The position numbers and the translations under genes were made by a program. DNA of 64,000 nt from Cordylochernes scorpioides. Lineage: Eukaryota > Arthropoda > Arachnida > Pseudoscorpiones > Chernetidae. Positions 43,560 through 54,734 of this stretch are shown piece by piece. Each line of letters begins with the position of its first letter. Positions within the stretch are counted from its first letter, which is position 1. The notes under the pieces are model-generated. The model saw only the letters and a program-made list of their open reading frames with translations, ran no database searches and was not told the origin of the DNA. The DNA is taken from positions 7,149,866 through 7,213,865 of the forward strand of contig CP092869.1 in the NCBI GenBank assembly GCA_030710605.1, given 5' to 3'.

Positions 43560-44335
43560 ATTATTCAATTATGATCAATAAATATGAAATTAAAGGGATA
43601 TGTGCCTCTTTAAATACATGAATATCACTCTCCCGCAATTTTATGTTGCATATATATTGATTATATTCTGAATGCACTATTGTTAACGAGGAACGGAATA
43701 AGATCTTAAAGAACATTATCCAAGTCTACGTGAACCCAGTTCAGCTAATCAGAATAATGTCCGAGAAAAAATATATAGCGATAGAATTGTTTAACTTTCA
43801 TAAAGCGTTAGAGAACAAGGTAATCTCTAAGAACTAAAATTACAGAACAATTTCCTTTCATAGTTAATTTGTATAGTTATGTTGAATACTTTGATTTCCT
43901 TTTCATTTTCCCTTCTCTCCTTTGTTTATGTTTTTTTTTTATTTTCTTCATGAAAATGATGTATGGGGAGTACTTACAGGACGGAAATGTCCTAATAAAG
44001 CTGCTATTGTTGTATATTGATTATATATGATATAATATCATTGATTCTGTATCGCCACTTGCAATCGTTCTGCTGTTAAATAAAATATAGTATACATATT
44101 CATTTTGTGCGTGTAGTTAAAAGAATATTATATAAGGAAATATATTGCATAGTGTCTTTTTAGTGAATTCAATAGCAAGTGTGAAGTATACGAGAAATTT
44201 AATCTAATACAATAGAAAAGATGTTTAGATATTAAAATAGAAACACCACTGAGAGGGTTCATCACTGATGCATCATAACTTCCCTCTTTTAACTTTTATT
44301 CATTGCAAAATAAGGGCTATAGAAATAAATTTCAA
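43560..44335. other. AT-rich stretch, little recognised
   Basis: A decayed M1 arm is at 44225-44330 (AAACACCACTGAGAGGGTTC, CATTGCAAAATAAGGGC). A CATAGCGCTC word near 43280 resembles a LINE 3' end. No gene is seen. Confidence 0.45.
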
Positions 44336-44339
44336 TTAT

Positions 44340-44745
44340 ATATACATATATCCATAGAAGTATAGGGCGCCTCTCCTGTCAAAATAAAGGTAAGAATTAT
44401 GCTATGGTTTTGCTATGGTATTATCCTATGCTTCTATGGATCAATTTCCTCCCGGCAAATTTTCCATCTATATACATATATGTTTCATAAAAATTATTTT
44501 ATTTTAAAATTATAATATATAGAACAAATTACTTTGTTTAAATCGACCACCTGATATCATGATCTTCCCTATATAAACCTATTGTTGTTGTTTCTCGTTG
44601 GCCGGCTCAAATCTTTTGTAATTATGCAAATAAATATTTTATTTTTCTTATTCTACTCGCCTTAAAACAGGTAGTACTTTATCAAATTATGTATTTATGT
44701 TCCATAACCTTAATTAAAGCTATTTCTTAGAGGGACAGTTTTTTT
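44340..44745. repeat. M5 remnant followed by M3 copy
   Basis: 44347-44475 keeps the M5 arms (AGAAGTATAGGGCGCCTCTC and CTATGCTTCTATGGATC) with the hammerhead centre deleted. 44490-44740 is M3 (TCGACCACCTGATATC, TTTCTCGTTGGCCGGCTCAA). Confidence 0.55.
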
Positions 44746-44984
44746 TTTTGAGAAAATAAAACTTCGAAGTATTTTTTTTTTTAAATAAATATAATGCCGG
44801 GGCCAGACGACCTCTATCTTTACTATAAGCTTTAGATATTAATAAATATAACGCATTTAGATGACATTAAAATATGAAATAATAAATACCAAGCTATGAT
44901 TAATATTCATATTGAAAAAAAGAGATGAAGAGAACAAATATATAGAATATTTCTCATTTAATATATATCACTATATAATATATT

Positions 44985-45170
44985 GTCTGTTGTTGCTTAT
45001 TTGTTTAATGTATATGTTTATTCAAAGCTCTTTTTTCTTAATTGTTTATTTTCTTTTTGACAATTATTTTATCTACTCTACTACAATATGAATTATTGTA
45101 AATTGTTTCACGCGCAATTATCCAGATCGGATATAGCGTGTCTTGTTTGCAACTGGTAATAAATAAATAT
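44985..45170 (+). repeat. LINE 3' untranslated segment, type 2
   Basis: TTGCTTATTTGTTTAATG through ATCGGATATAGCGTGTCTTG to a TAAATAAATA tail. Confidence 0.65.
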
Positions 45171-45174
45171 AATA

Positions 45175-46330
45175 TATTGTCTAATGTATTTTGCTGATTG
45201 TTGAATTTATATTTCCCATATTTGCTTTATCTACTAATTGCATATCAAATTAAACTATATTCATGTATTTAACATCCATTTATAAATATTTTTGAAAAGG
45301 TTTAATGTATATTTAAAACAAAATTAACATTTCGGTTCAAGTATCTTCAAATATCACCATCATATTTGTAACTGGAATAATATTCCAGTTGTTATTAAAA
45401 TTAATATAATATCATATTTCAAATTAAAATATGTATATATTTTCTAACTAATTTATTAAAGAAAATGTTTTAAATAAATATATTTAAATATTTCTATATT
45501 CATCAATTTTCCATTATAATTTTATCTATGAAAATATAATGAATAATATTTTTGACCATGGATACATTATTTTTATTTAAACTATCTTTTGATTGAAATG
45601 AATATAAATATATTATATAATATAAAAATTCCAATATATATTTTTTTAAGTATATTTTTTATTGTCATATTCATTTGACTATTCTACATTTTTTTTACCA
45701 TAGTTTTAGAAATGCCTTTTTATATTTGTTGTAAATATGCATAGTTAACTAACCTATATTTTAAATTAACTAATATAGAATTAAATTTATAAATTCTATA
45801 TAATTGTGAAAATATTTAATGTCTAATTTTCTTCAAGTAATTGAGAATAAAAACTACATATAGTAAATAATTATATTTCTATTATCACGATTACATCTTT
45901 AATTCTTTATTTTTCATCAAAAATATTATTCATAATATGTTTATAATTAGGAATGTATAATTTTAAAAAATGAAACAATTATACATCAACGATTATATTC
46001 TATATTTATATTTTCTTTTTCTGTAAAAATAAATAAATAAATATATATCTCTGAAAGGGATATATTGTAAAAAAATCAATAAAGTGCATATAGATGAAAG
46101 AAAGCTATGGATATCATATATATTTGAAAAAGAGAAAAGACACCCCAACAATTTATTTTTATTTCCGCCGTTACTTGATGGATGAATCCATTCTTTGAAA
46201 AAAGAAAATTTGAATATTTTATTGGGATTTTTTTTTTTTTGAAAAATGAATTTTCTCTTTTTTGAAATGATTTTTTTTTTTCTTTTAACAATCACTAGTC
46301 ATTATGTATAGAGATGGATAGAAAACCTCT
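45175..46330. other. very AT-rich stretch
   Basis: No gene, RNA or shared repeat was recognised. Open frames near 45993-46295 on minus are low-complexity KKKF strings and look spurious. Confidence 0.5.
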
Positions 46331-46454
46331 ATTATGGGATTTTTATTAAAGATTTTCTTTATGATTATATATTAATATTATACTTATTTTTAGGAATATA
46401 AATAGAGTGAGGTAAAAATGGAACACATTTAAAATATATTCCCTCTCTTTGGGC

Positions 46455-47260
46455 GATCTGGTATACAAGGGTTGTCCTTTAAATATCACAAGCTTGACGA
46501 TTAAATATTTGATATATAATTTTATTAAATTTTGACCACAAATAGCGGAATTATTTATTACTATTCGTATAAAAAAACAAATGAATATAACGAAGGCCTG
46601 CAATGTAAAAGTTGATATTTTATTATACAGAGAAAGTCTTTTATTTAATAAATTTTGACCACAATTAGCGGAATTATTTATTACTATTCGTATAAAAAAA
46701 TGAATGAATATAACGAAGGCCTGCAATGTAAAAGTTTATATTTTATTATACAGAGATGGTCTTTTATTTTATTAAATTTTGACCACAATTAGCGGAATTA
46801 TTTATTACAATTCGTATAAAAAACGAATGAATATAACTGAAGTATTTTATTTTATTAAATTTTGACCACACAATTAGTGCAATTATGTATTGCCATCACA
46901 TCTTAAAAATAAAAACATTCCCGAAATATCCCAAATGTGATTCCCAACCAGCCATTCCTGAAAATCTACTGAATTGTATCAAATCCTCCACAAAAAAAAA
47001 AGACCTCTGGGAAAACCTCAGGACTATAATAGAAAAGCTGAGACAATGGAACCTAATGGAGATCGTTTTAAACGACTTAAGGAATAAGATACAACAACAC
47101 ATCTTGAAAACAAATGAATATACTTTAGGTCTGCATTCTAAAAGCGATATTTTATTATACAAATAAGGTATTTTATTAATTTTGGACCACAATGAATATA
47201 ACTTAGGCCTGCATTGTAAAAGGCGATATTATACATAAAGCGTCTTTTATTGAAATAAAT
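46455..47260. repeat. tandem array, ~126-bp unit, interrupted
   Basis: AAATTTTGACCACAATTAGC with GGAATTATTTATTAC, GTATAAAAAA, GAATATAACGAAGGCCTGCA and TATTTTATTATACAGA recur near 46523, 46650, 46775, 46858 and, after an insertion (46890-47110), 47176. The insertion shares no sequence with the unit. Confidence 0.75.
46890..47115 (+). pseudogene. possible LINE ORF2 C-terminal fragment in the array
   Basis: The frame reads KYPKCDSQPAIPENLLNCI, DLWENLRTIIEKLRQWNLM. C-x-x-C-D-S-Q-P-A-x-P-E-x-L-L-x-C resembles, from memory, a zinc motif after the RNase H domain of arthropod non-LTR elements; the first Cys and the His of that motif are replaced here. Unconfirmed. Confidence 0.35.
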
Positions 47261-47709
47261 CTGAACCAATCACACGCACCCCTTTAGACTTCTTTAATTG
47301 ATAACTACTCAAAATTATCAACGACTCCTTTATTCTCTCAATAAACGATGATGATTGTTCTGGTTAACCGAAATTCGCCATGATGATAAAAATGATGATA
47401 GTAGCATAATGGATGAAATTGACTTATCATAATTATTCCTAGTACAAGGAGTACAGGCCATGATAATCATGATGGATAGCGGTTTGTAACACATATTATA
47501 GTAAATACCTAACATATTAGCACCTATTTAGGCAATTAAACGTTCAAACCTTTTACAATATATTCATGTCAACAACAAACTCAGCGCCACATAACGTCAA
47601 TTGGTAAATAATTATTTTTTGATCCAATATATAACCTTTTTAATTAAAGATATATTTATTTTTTAAAATAGAGCAATCCATAAATAAATCTTCAATTACG
47701 ATGCACTAG

Positions 47710-47945
47710 CGCGCCATCTGTTATCAAATTAGAAAACTATTTTAGACGCGTAATATTCTCTTTAAAATAAAACAATTTCTACTGCCCTTACTGTAATGGA
47801 AAAATTAAACTGGCGAAACCGCTGGGAGGGTTCACCACTGATGAGCTAGGCCCTCCCATTAATTTTTCCATTGTAGTAATAGCAGTAGAAATTGTTTTAT
47901 TAAAAAAAAATATATTAAGCGTCTAAAATAGTTTCGTAATTTGAA
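47710..47945. repeat. M1 MITE, compact fold-back
   Basis: Outer ends GCGCGCCATCTGTTATCAAA and, on the right, GTCTAAAATAGTTTCGTAAT; inner TTTCTACTGCCCTTACTGT and GGCGAAACCGCTGGGAGGGT. Confidence 0.7.
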
Positions 47946-48200
47946 ATCTTCAATTAAAAAGGCATATATTGAATCAAATTATAATTAATTTTACTAATAT
48001 TTCAGTTGGCTGAACGCAACCCTTTATCAAAGTGTTATAACATATTTAATGTGTTGCACCTTAAATATATTTGCACATGTTTATTGCACATTAAATATGT
48101 TATAATACCTTGATAAAGGTTGGCATTCAGCCAACTGAAATATTGGTAAAATGAATTATATTTTGATCCAATATATACCTTTTTAATTAAATATATATTT
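47945..48200. repeat. family F fold-back with stem-loop
   Basis: Two inverted copies of TACCTTGATAAAGGTTGGCA then TTCAGCCAACTGAAATATTGG flank ~60 bp. Outer parts match AAAAAGGCATATATTG and CCAATATATACCTTTTTAAT. Confidence 0.65.
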
Positions 48201-48204
48201 ATAA

Positions 48205-48392
48205 AAATTCAAAACTATTATAGACGCGTACGATTCTATTCAAAATTAAACAATTTATACTCCCATTAAATTTTCCATTACAGTAAGGACAGTAGAAATT
48301 GTTTAATTTTTAAAAGAATCATACGCGTCTATAATAGTTTCGAATTTTCATAACAGATGGCGCGCTAATGTATCATAATATAAAGAAATATT
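48205..48392. repeat. M1 MITE, centre-deleted fold-back
   Basis: AGACGCGTACGATTCTATTC, then CAGTAAGGACAGTAGAAATT, AAAGAATCATACGCGTCTAT and AACAGATGGCGCGCTAATGT. Confidence 0.65.
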
Positions 48393-48504
48393 TATGAAGA
48401 GAAAGATTGCTCATTTTCAAAATAATTTATTATGTAAATAATTTATTATAAATGAATTTGTTTTCGTTAAACACACGAACAGATTTTACTCTTTACTATT
48501 AGAA

Positions 48505-48885
48505 TACGGGTAACTCCGCCTTTGCCAGTCCATGCCCGGATGAAAAAGGAGGAGGGGGAGCAGTAACAAGCTCGGTAAAAAACCTGGGTTCAGCTGGCCT
48601 GGCTGATAGTACCCTGTAAGGGCTCCTAATCCAGGGATACAGGATGAGTCTGTACTCCATGTTAGGAGTGACTGCACATGGCGTCTGTTCCTCATGTCAG
48701 AGGCGGTCATTTCTTTTGGAGCTAAGTTGGCCTGCCACTGAGTAGTGCTCCCAGTCTTAATGACAAAGGCAGACGCATTCTACTTCACTCAGTCATGATG
48801 GTTGTCAAACAGACACCATCAAGGGTCACAACTTGATACCCTAATATGATTGAATGGAGATAAGAACGAAGAAGAAGAAGAGAAT
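48505..48885 (-). repeat. R390 repeat, copy 3
   Basis: GCCCGGATGAAAAAGGAGGA, TGATAGTACCCTGTAAGGGC, TTTCTTTTGGAGCTAAGTTG; ends ACGAAGAAGAAGAAG. Closest to copy 2. Confidence 0.7.
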
Positions 48886-48984
48886 AAGGGTTCTTTAATG
48901 TAAGCAAATTATGATAGAGTGCAATATTCGGATTATAGATTAGAAACACAAGGTAATAAGTCTATATATATAATATAAAAAAAG

Positions 48985-49335
48985 ATTTTCTGCTGTTTTA
49001 AGATTAATTACTTGTAGAGGAAATATTGGTCATTTGTTTGATTTTGGTATGCAGTCGTGGAAGAGATTATAATAAAATTAGTTATCAAAAATAGCTTTAA
49101 TTGCGCTAAAGGAATATATGAAAAACATGGTTTGATAAAAGTACTGCCTGGCTTAAGGCGAAAAATAAAAATGAAATACTTATTTACATAATGTACAAAA
49201 GGTTGAGCCGGCCATCGGGAAAAAACAACAACGAGTTTTTATATGCAAAGCGTGACCTCTGGCGGTCGATTTAACAGAATATTTGAATCTATGATATATA
49301 ATTTTAAATAAAATAATATTTTTATATAACATATA
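48985..49335 (-). repeat. M3 repeat copy
   Basis: On minus: CGACCGCCAGAGGTCACGC, GTTTTTTCCCGATGGCCGGC, TTGTACATTATGTAAATAAG and CACGACTGCATACC. Confidence 0.7.
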
Positions 49336-49339
49336 TATT

Positions 49340-50280
49340 TATTTGGATTTAGTCTTATTACCTTGTATAAGAAATGCATAATTTCCTTAAATGAAAAATA
49401 TAATAAAAATATTGAAGACAAAAGTTTCTATTTACGGGAAAACACACAAAATTGCAATGACCTAGGGCCTACCGTAATAGTAACTAACACACAGAAAAGC
49501 GTACACTCAGGTGTACTACAACAACAATAAAAAGGAGCAAAAATAGAAACGCACGATTTGCTATATAAAAACAAAACAGTACATATATTTTATTGTAGCG
49601 TTGGTAGGGATCGGACCGGGGTCACACAGGTATGCGAGGAGATCACCAGACACGGATAAAACACGCAGAGAACATTTTAAGCGTCTCAAAATGAATATCC
49701 ACGACACTGCCTCTCTCGCAATACCATAGCTCCCTTATATATACAAACATGGCCACATTCGTCCAATGAGAAGGCGGGAGAGATTAATTCACTATCAAAC
49801 GATAACAAAATCCTTCCCACTAAAACCTGAGATAAGATTAAAAAAGTGCAAATATTTGTTAATATAATTTGACAATATATTTAAAATAAATTATGATAAT
49901 TTTGTGTGCCAGCAATCAACCGTTTTATGAACCATATTCAGTTCAGTTTACTTTGTCTGTATAAATACAGCATATGAAAGTGAATCTATACATGGATGCT
50001 ACCTAAAAAAAGGTAAGGGGGGGGGGGGTATAGATTCTAATTTTTACTATTAAATATGAACCATATTCATAATTCTATCTAAGAACAAAATTCAAACGAA
50101 AACACTTTCTATATAGCTTTCTAAAACATGCAAAAGAAAGAGAATATTTATAAATAAATTATCATGTAAAATGGTCTACTAATTTCTATAAAATAAAGAT
50201 TAGTGATTATCACGAAGAAGTCAAAAAAAGAAAAGAAAAATAGAAGAGAGGAAAAGAGATGGAAAAAAACGGAGGGACAA
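49340..50280. other. stretch without assigned features
   Basis: A more GC-rich patch (49600-49760) contains GGTAGGGATCGGACCGGGGT, which could be a degenerate tRNA box B or primer site. Nothing pairs with it. The rest is A-rich with a G run at 50018. Confidence 0.4.
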
Positions 50281-50289
50281 TAGAAGAGC

Positions 50290-50395
50290 TGGCAACCAAT
50301 CACGTGGTGAACTAACTACGCTGTTATTGGCTGAGGTCAATCCTTAGGGACCTCATCTAATTGGCTGAAGGTGGCAGCGTGACCGAATATTATAA
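50290..50395. promoter_or_regulatory. cluster of CCAAT boxes
   Basis: AACCAATCAC, TTATTGGCTG and TAATTGGCTGA occur within ~90 bp in a locally GC-richer patch. Three CCAAT or inverted CCAAT words could be an NF-Y-type promoter, but no gene start follows. Confidence 0.25.
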
Positions 50396-50579
50396 TTCCT
50401 ATCTATTATCTCGGAATAAGATTTTTTTTGTCTCTATCCTGAGGCAATCTTTTGACAGTCGTGGTTAGGTTCCTCCATTTACATTTTCTTGTAAGGCTTT
50501 TAATATTTCAATTTATATTCCGCGAAGAGTAAATAAAAATGGGGAAAGAGAGATGACTTTAATTAGATATTTTCACATT

Positions 50580-50727
50580 TCACATTGGGATTTGTGGGAG
50601 AATGGTATAAACTGGTCGTTTTCGACAGCTATAGCCCTGGATCGAATACCACTTTGGGCACTTTTTTTTTCTCGGGAAAAAAATTGCTTCGATGAATCAT
50701 GATTCTTGCAAAAGTCCAACCCCAAAT
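50580..50727 (+). repeat. SINE-A 5' part
   Basis: Head GTGGGAGAATGGTATAAACT, box B-like TGGATCGAATACC, then ATTCTTGCAAAAGTCCAACC, cut off where the next element begins. Confidence 0.6.
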
Positions 50728-50728
50728 A

Positions 50729-50981
50729 CACCAATACCTCGCTTTGCGTCGTTTCGTTTTGCGTTTTTTTCGAAGTTGCGTCGCTGCTTAATTTTTACTG
50801 ATTTTCACTGTGCGTCGTTAGATTTTCGAAGTTGCTTTGTTTTGGATTCGAGTCTTTTTTTCCTAAAATATGGCAACATCTTTGTTTTTGATTCCTCCAC
50901 CACATATTTTCACTTTGCGTCGTTTCAATTTGCGTCGTGTTTTTTTGGAACGTAACCCCGACGCAAAGCGAGGTATAGGTG
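50729..50981. mobile_element. pogo/Tigger-like MITE, 253 bp
   Basis: Inverted ends CACCAATACCTCGCTTTGCG and CGCAAAGCGAGGTATAGGTG are flanked by TA on both sides (50727-50728 and 50982-50983). The subterminal TTTGCGTCGTTT is repeated inside. The TIRs resemble the ACCTCG..TTTGCG ends of Tigger elements. Confidence 0.75.
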
Positions 50982-51289
50982 TAGTAGAAATAACTTTCAT
51001 ATTACTCAATTACTCAACAGTCAATTTACAAACATTTTTACATTAGATATTCCTATATCAAAAGCAGAAAGGGTAAACTTTGTAATCTCCATGAACTTTC
51101 GTACAATTCAAAGTAAAGGACAGTTTTCATCAACAAAATTATCACTAAAATTTGTTCTAGCTTGCGGATATTTCCAAAGAACAGTCACTTTCTCAGCATC
51201 TCTTACTGTTCAAAAATCACTTTATTAGGTATCGCTTAAAGATTGCACAACCAAAATTTTGTTATTTACAATGAATAATATAAACAGGT

Positions 51290-51595
51290 TCTTCTTAGAA
51301 AAAAAAAGAGTCCATTGCGGGATTCGAGACCAGTTCATAGCTGTCAAAAAAAGACGTTTTATTCCGGTCGTGCACAGACTCTTTTTCTTTCCCAGCATTG
51401 GTTCCCAATTCCAAAATAACTTTACTAGGTACCACTCAAAAAGAACAACCTAGTTTATGATATTTACAACAATGAATAATATGTGAAGGTTATTCATATA
51501 TTAAAACAAAGTGTTCAATATGGGATTCAATCCCGGTTCATGGCTGTTGGGAATCGAAGGTTTCAACCACTCATCCACCGATTTCTTTTGTCTTT
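51290..51595 (-). repeat. two SINE-B copies in tandem
   Basis: On minus at 51410-51595: TCGGTGGATGAGTGGTTGAA, CCGGGATTGAATCCCATATT and TGTGAATAACC-like words, ending CTAGGTTGTTC. A more decayed copy is at 51290-51385 (GGTCTCGAATCCCGCAATG). Confidence 0.6.
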
Positions 51596-51689
51596 GTCAG
51601 CACATTATCTATTTATATCAAATATATTTGTATTTATACGATATTATATATATTATATGAAAATGAATAGAGATTTTGTGTTGATTTTA

Positions 51690-52012
51690 GATCATGTTGA
51701 AGATTGTGGTAATGCAGTCGTGGTTAAAATCTTTAAAGTATGATAATGAAAAATCAGTAATTTAATTGAGTTAAAGGAATATATAAAAAACATAATTTGA
51801 TAAAAGTAATGCCTGGCTTAAGGCGAGTAGAATAAGGAAAACAAAAGATTATTTACATAATGTACAAAAGTTTTTAGCCGGCCAACGGGGAACAACAACG
51901 AGATTTTATAGGGGAAGCATGACCTCTGGAGGACGATTTAACATACTATTTGGATCTATGAAATATAATTTTAAATAAAATAATATTTTAATATAACATA
52001 TATATATACAAG
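51690..52012 (-). repeat. M3 repeat copy
   Basis: GGTAATGCAGTCGTGGTTAA, TGCCTGGCTTAAGGCGAGTA, TTTACATAATGTACAAAAG and GCATGACCTCTGGAGGACGA on +, i.e. M3 on minus. Confidence 0.7.
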
Positions 52013-52394
52013 GTTATCCCAAATGTTCTTAAACGCTTGCAAAAAAATGAAATACCAATATTACTCGCCGTTATGTATAATGTCTTTGTATTATGTGTGT
52101 ATTATGTATTCGCCGTAATAATATTATTCTCCGTTATGTATAATGTCTTTTTATTATGTATAAAGTAATTGTATTATTATGTATTAGCCGCGTAATAATA
52201 TTATTTGCCAGGTAAAAAAAAACACGAACTTTTGGAACAAACTTATATATAAAAGAGATATTCGTTCTAGCGTACAAATAAGAACTCTAGCTTTATGTTT
52301 ATTCACCCAAAATTCGTACTTGACATGCTAAATTCAGATTGAGTTATATTTCTATTGTAGCACATCTTTCTGATAGGGTTTCTGTACATTATAT

Positions 52395-52705
52395 TTTTAC
52401 TTATCCCTAAGTACACGTGGTACAAGCCATGATAATCATGGTAGGTAGTTAGCGACTGATTTTACTGCAAGCGCACCAAATTGTCTACATATATGAAAAG
52501 CAGTTCGACTTTGAAGCTTAAAAATGTGCCAGAGCCCCGTTTGGTTACTTGCACTCGCTGGTGGGGTTGAACTTTTGCAAAAATCGGGGGCGATTGGAGC
52601 ATTTTCTTTTTAATCAGAAAAAAGTGTCCAATGCGGGAATCGAACCCGGGTCGTAGTGGTCGAAAACCAAACGGTTTAACCAACCTTCCACCGACCCCCC
52701 TTTTT
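52395..52705 (-). repeat. SINE-A, full length, well preserved
   Basis: On minus: GGGGTCGGTGGAAGGTTGGT, box B CCCGGGTTCGATTCCCGCAT, GAAAAGTCCAACCCCACCAG-like body and ACGTGTACTTAGGGATAAGT. Very similar to 4615-4920. Confidence 0.85.
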
Positions 52706-52814
52706 TCTGTACATTGAAATCAAACAGTTTATATATTAAATAAAAGATTAATGTGAGTTAACACACACATAATAATTATAATAATAGATATTTCTATTAT
52801 AACTTCTCTTAATA

Positions 52815-54125
52815 CAAGGTATGTCCCATAAGTTCCTGGACTGGGTCCATAAAAAAATAAATAAATGAAAAATGTAAATGAATTTGACTGTTTATTATAG
52901 AAAAAATATCTGGCTACACGGTGGTACCAATATCGAGGCGGTACTTGCGCGCGCGCCAAGGTTATTCTAATTTATTTAAAGGTCACACCTAGCGCTGCGG
53001 CGATTTTACGATGGAACAAAAATTGAAGCAGAGGATTTGCATAGAATTTTTTGTGAAACTTCAAATATCAGCAACCGAAACTTTTGAAATGCTTAATAAA
53101 GCATTCCCCAATGACGCCCCAAAGAGAACAACTGTTTTTGAATGGCATTCTAGATTTAAAGCTGGCAGAATTTCCATTGAAGATGATCCTCGTCAAGGAC
53201 GCCCAAATTTTCAAAGGACTGATGAAAATGTGCAAAAAATCACCGATTTGATAAAAGAAAATCCTCGAACCACTTTGCTGGAGCTAGAGCAAGACACAGG
53301 CATCTCTAAAACAACGATTGGAAGGATCGTAACCGAAGATTTGAAGCTCAAAAAGACTCCTGCAAAATTCATCTCAAGATTCCTCACCAATGAGCAAAAA
53401 CTGTGTCGGCTTGCAACCTGTGAGGACATGATGGAAATGACAAGAACGGATCCAGAATGGAAAGACAAGATAATCACAGGCGACGAGACATGGGTCTATG
53501 GCTATGACCCTGAAACCAAACCTCAATCTGCCGAGTGGAGAGGTTAGGGTGAGCCTAGACCCAAAAAATCCAGAAACAAGGTGTTGCTGGTCGCTTTTTC
53601 GGATAACAAGGGCATTGTTCATCACGAGTATCTTCCTGCAGGCCAAACAGTTATTAAGGAAATGTATTTGGGCATTCTTCGCCGCCTAAGGGAAGCGATT
53701 CGAAAAAAAAAAGGCCATAAAAATGGACTAATGGTGACTGGATCCTACACCATAACAATGCCCGCCCTCACACAGCGCACTTGGTGACGAGTTTTTTGGC
53801 GAAAAACGGGACAGAAATCCTACCTCAACCACTCTATTCCCCAGACATCGCACCAAATGACTTTTTTCTGTTCCCCAAACTTAAAGCAGTTCTAAAAGGA
53901 AGACATTTTGACACCAGGGATGACATAATAGAAAAATCGCCGTTAGCATTGAAGAGAATTCCAAAAGAGGCTTATAAAAACTGTTTCGACAATTGGGAGA
54001 AACGATGGCGCTGGTGCGTTGAAGCAAGGGGGGATTACTTTGAAAAGTTTTAATAAAATTTTTTTTTTTAAATCTTACCTTTTTTTTTTATGGACCCAGT
54101 CCGGGAACTTATGGGACATACCTTG
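52815..54125 (+). mobile_element. mariner element with near-identical TIRs
   Basis: Ends CAAGGTATGTCCCATAAGTT (52815) and its complement (ending 54125) match over about 40 bp with one difference (CCTGGAC versus CCCGGAC), flanked by TA at 52813-52814 and 54126-54127. Length 1311 bp. The TIR identity suggests a fairly recent insertion. Confidence 0.92.
53011..54053 (+). pseudogene. mariner transposase, inactivated
   Basis: MEQKLKQRICIEFFVKLQIS…VFEWHSRFKAGRISIEDDPR is the DNA-binding half. IITGDETWVYGYDPETKPQS holds the first catalytic Asp. An in-frame TAG at 53545 follows EWRG. LLVAFSDNKGIVHHEYLPAG continues in frame, then a shift in the A run at 53703-53712. WILHHNNARPHTAH has Asn (AAC, 53754-53756) where mariners have Asp, and SPDIAPNDFFLFPKLK has the third Asp. 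It ends in EARGDYFEKF, like the mariner at 20334. The upstream ATG is at the expected distance from the TIR. One stop, one shift and loss of a metal ligand make it dead. Confidence 0.92.
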
Positions 54126-54234
54126 TATGAATGCAATATTTATCGACAAGCCTCCACTTGAGATAAATCCGTGTTGAACTGAGTCATTTGACAATTAAAA
54201 TAATTTTATTGAAATATTGTCAATACCTACAAAG

Positions 54235-54330
54235 TGCACAGTTCATACCTCATCCAAAATTTGGATTTTTCTTTGAAAAGAAACTCATGCGGTGTAACTT
54301 GAAGTGTTGTTTTACAGTCTGTACTGTTTA
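54235..54330. repeat. possible diverged M4 end
   Basis: TTTCTTTGAAAAGAAACTCA, TGCGGTGTAACTTGAAGTG and TTGTTTTACAGT resemble the outer M4 arm loosely. Confidence 0.3.
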
Positions 54331-54734
54331 AAAAAAAAGATAATATGCAATATATAAACTATGTACAATGTATATGGTGCCTCTGTCAGCGCTGCAGAGT
54401 TTGGTGGAGAATCACCAGAATCGCCGAGTCACTTGAACAGTTTATGATTAAAAAAAAGTCTATTAAATAAATTATAATAAGAAAATTGAAAATAGAAGTG
54501 CATTAAATACAATATAGCGATTTGAAAATATAAATGCATATTCCAAATCAAGTATAAATGGCCATCATTATTTAAATCTTGCATATCTCAAATCTAATTA
54601 TAAACAGCTATCTATGAGTGAATCTCGCCTCCCTGTGCTCAGTTTCAGTTGTAATATCTCCCGTTAAAGAGCGTTAGATCGAAAGATCGGGGTGTTTTGT
54701 AATAAAATTATTACGAAAGCGAAAAAAAAAAGTA

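Noticed and set aside
46076-46295. Lysine-rich minus-strand open frame
   Set aside because: Low-complexity A/T-driven sequence with no conserved motif.
53211-53646. Minus-strand open frames in the 53-kb mariner
   Set aside because: Antisense shadows of a clearly recognisable transposase.
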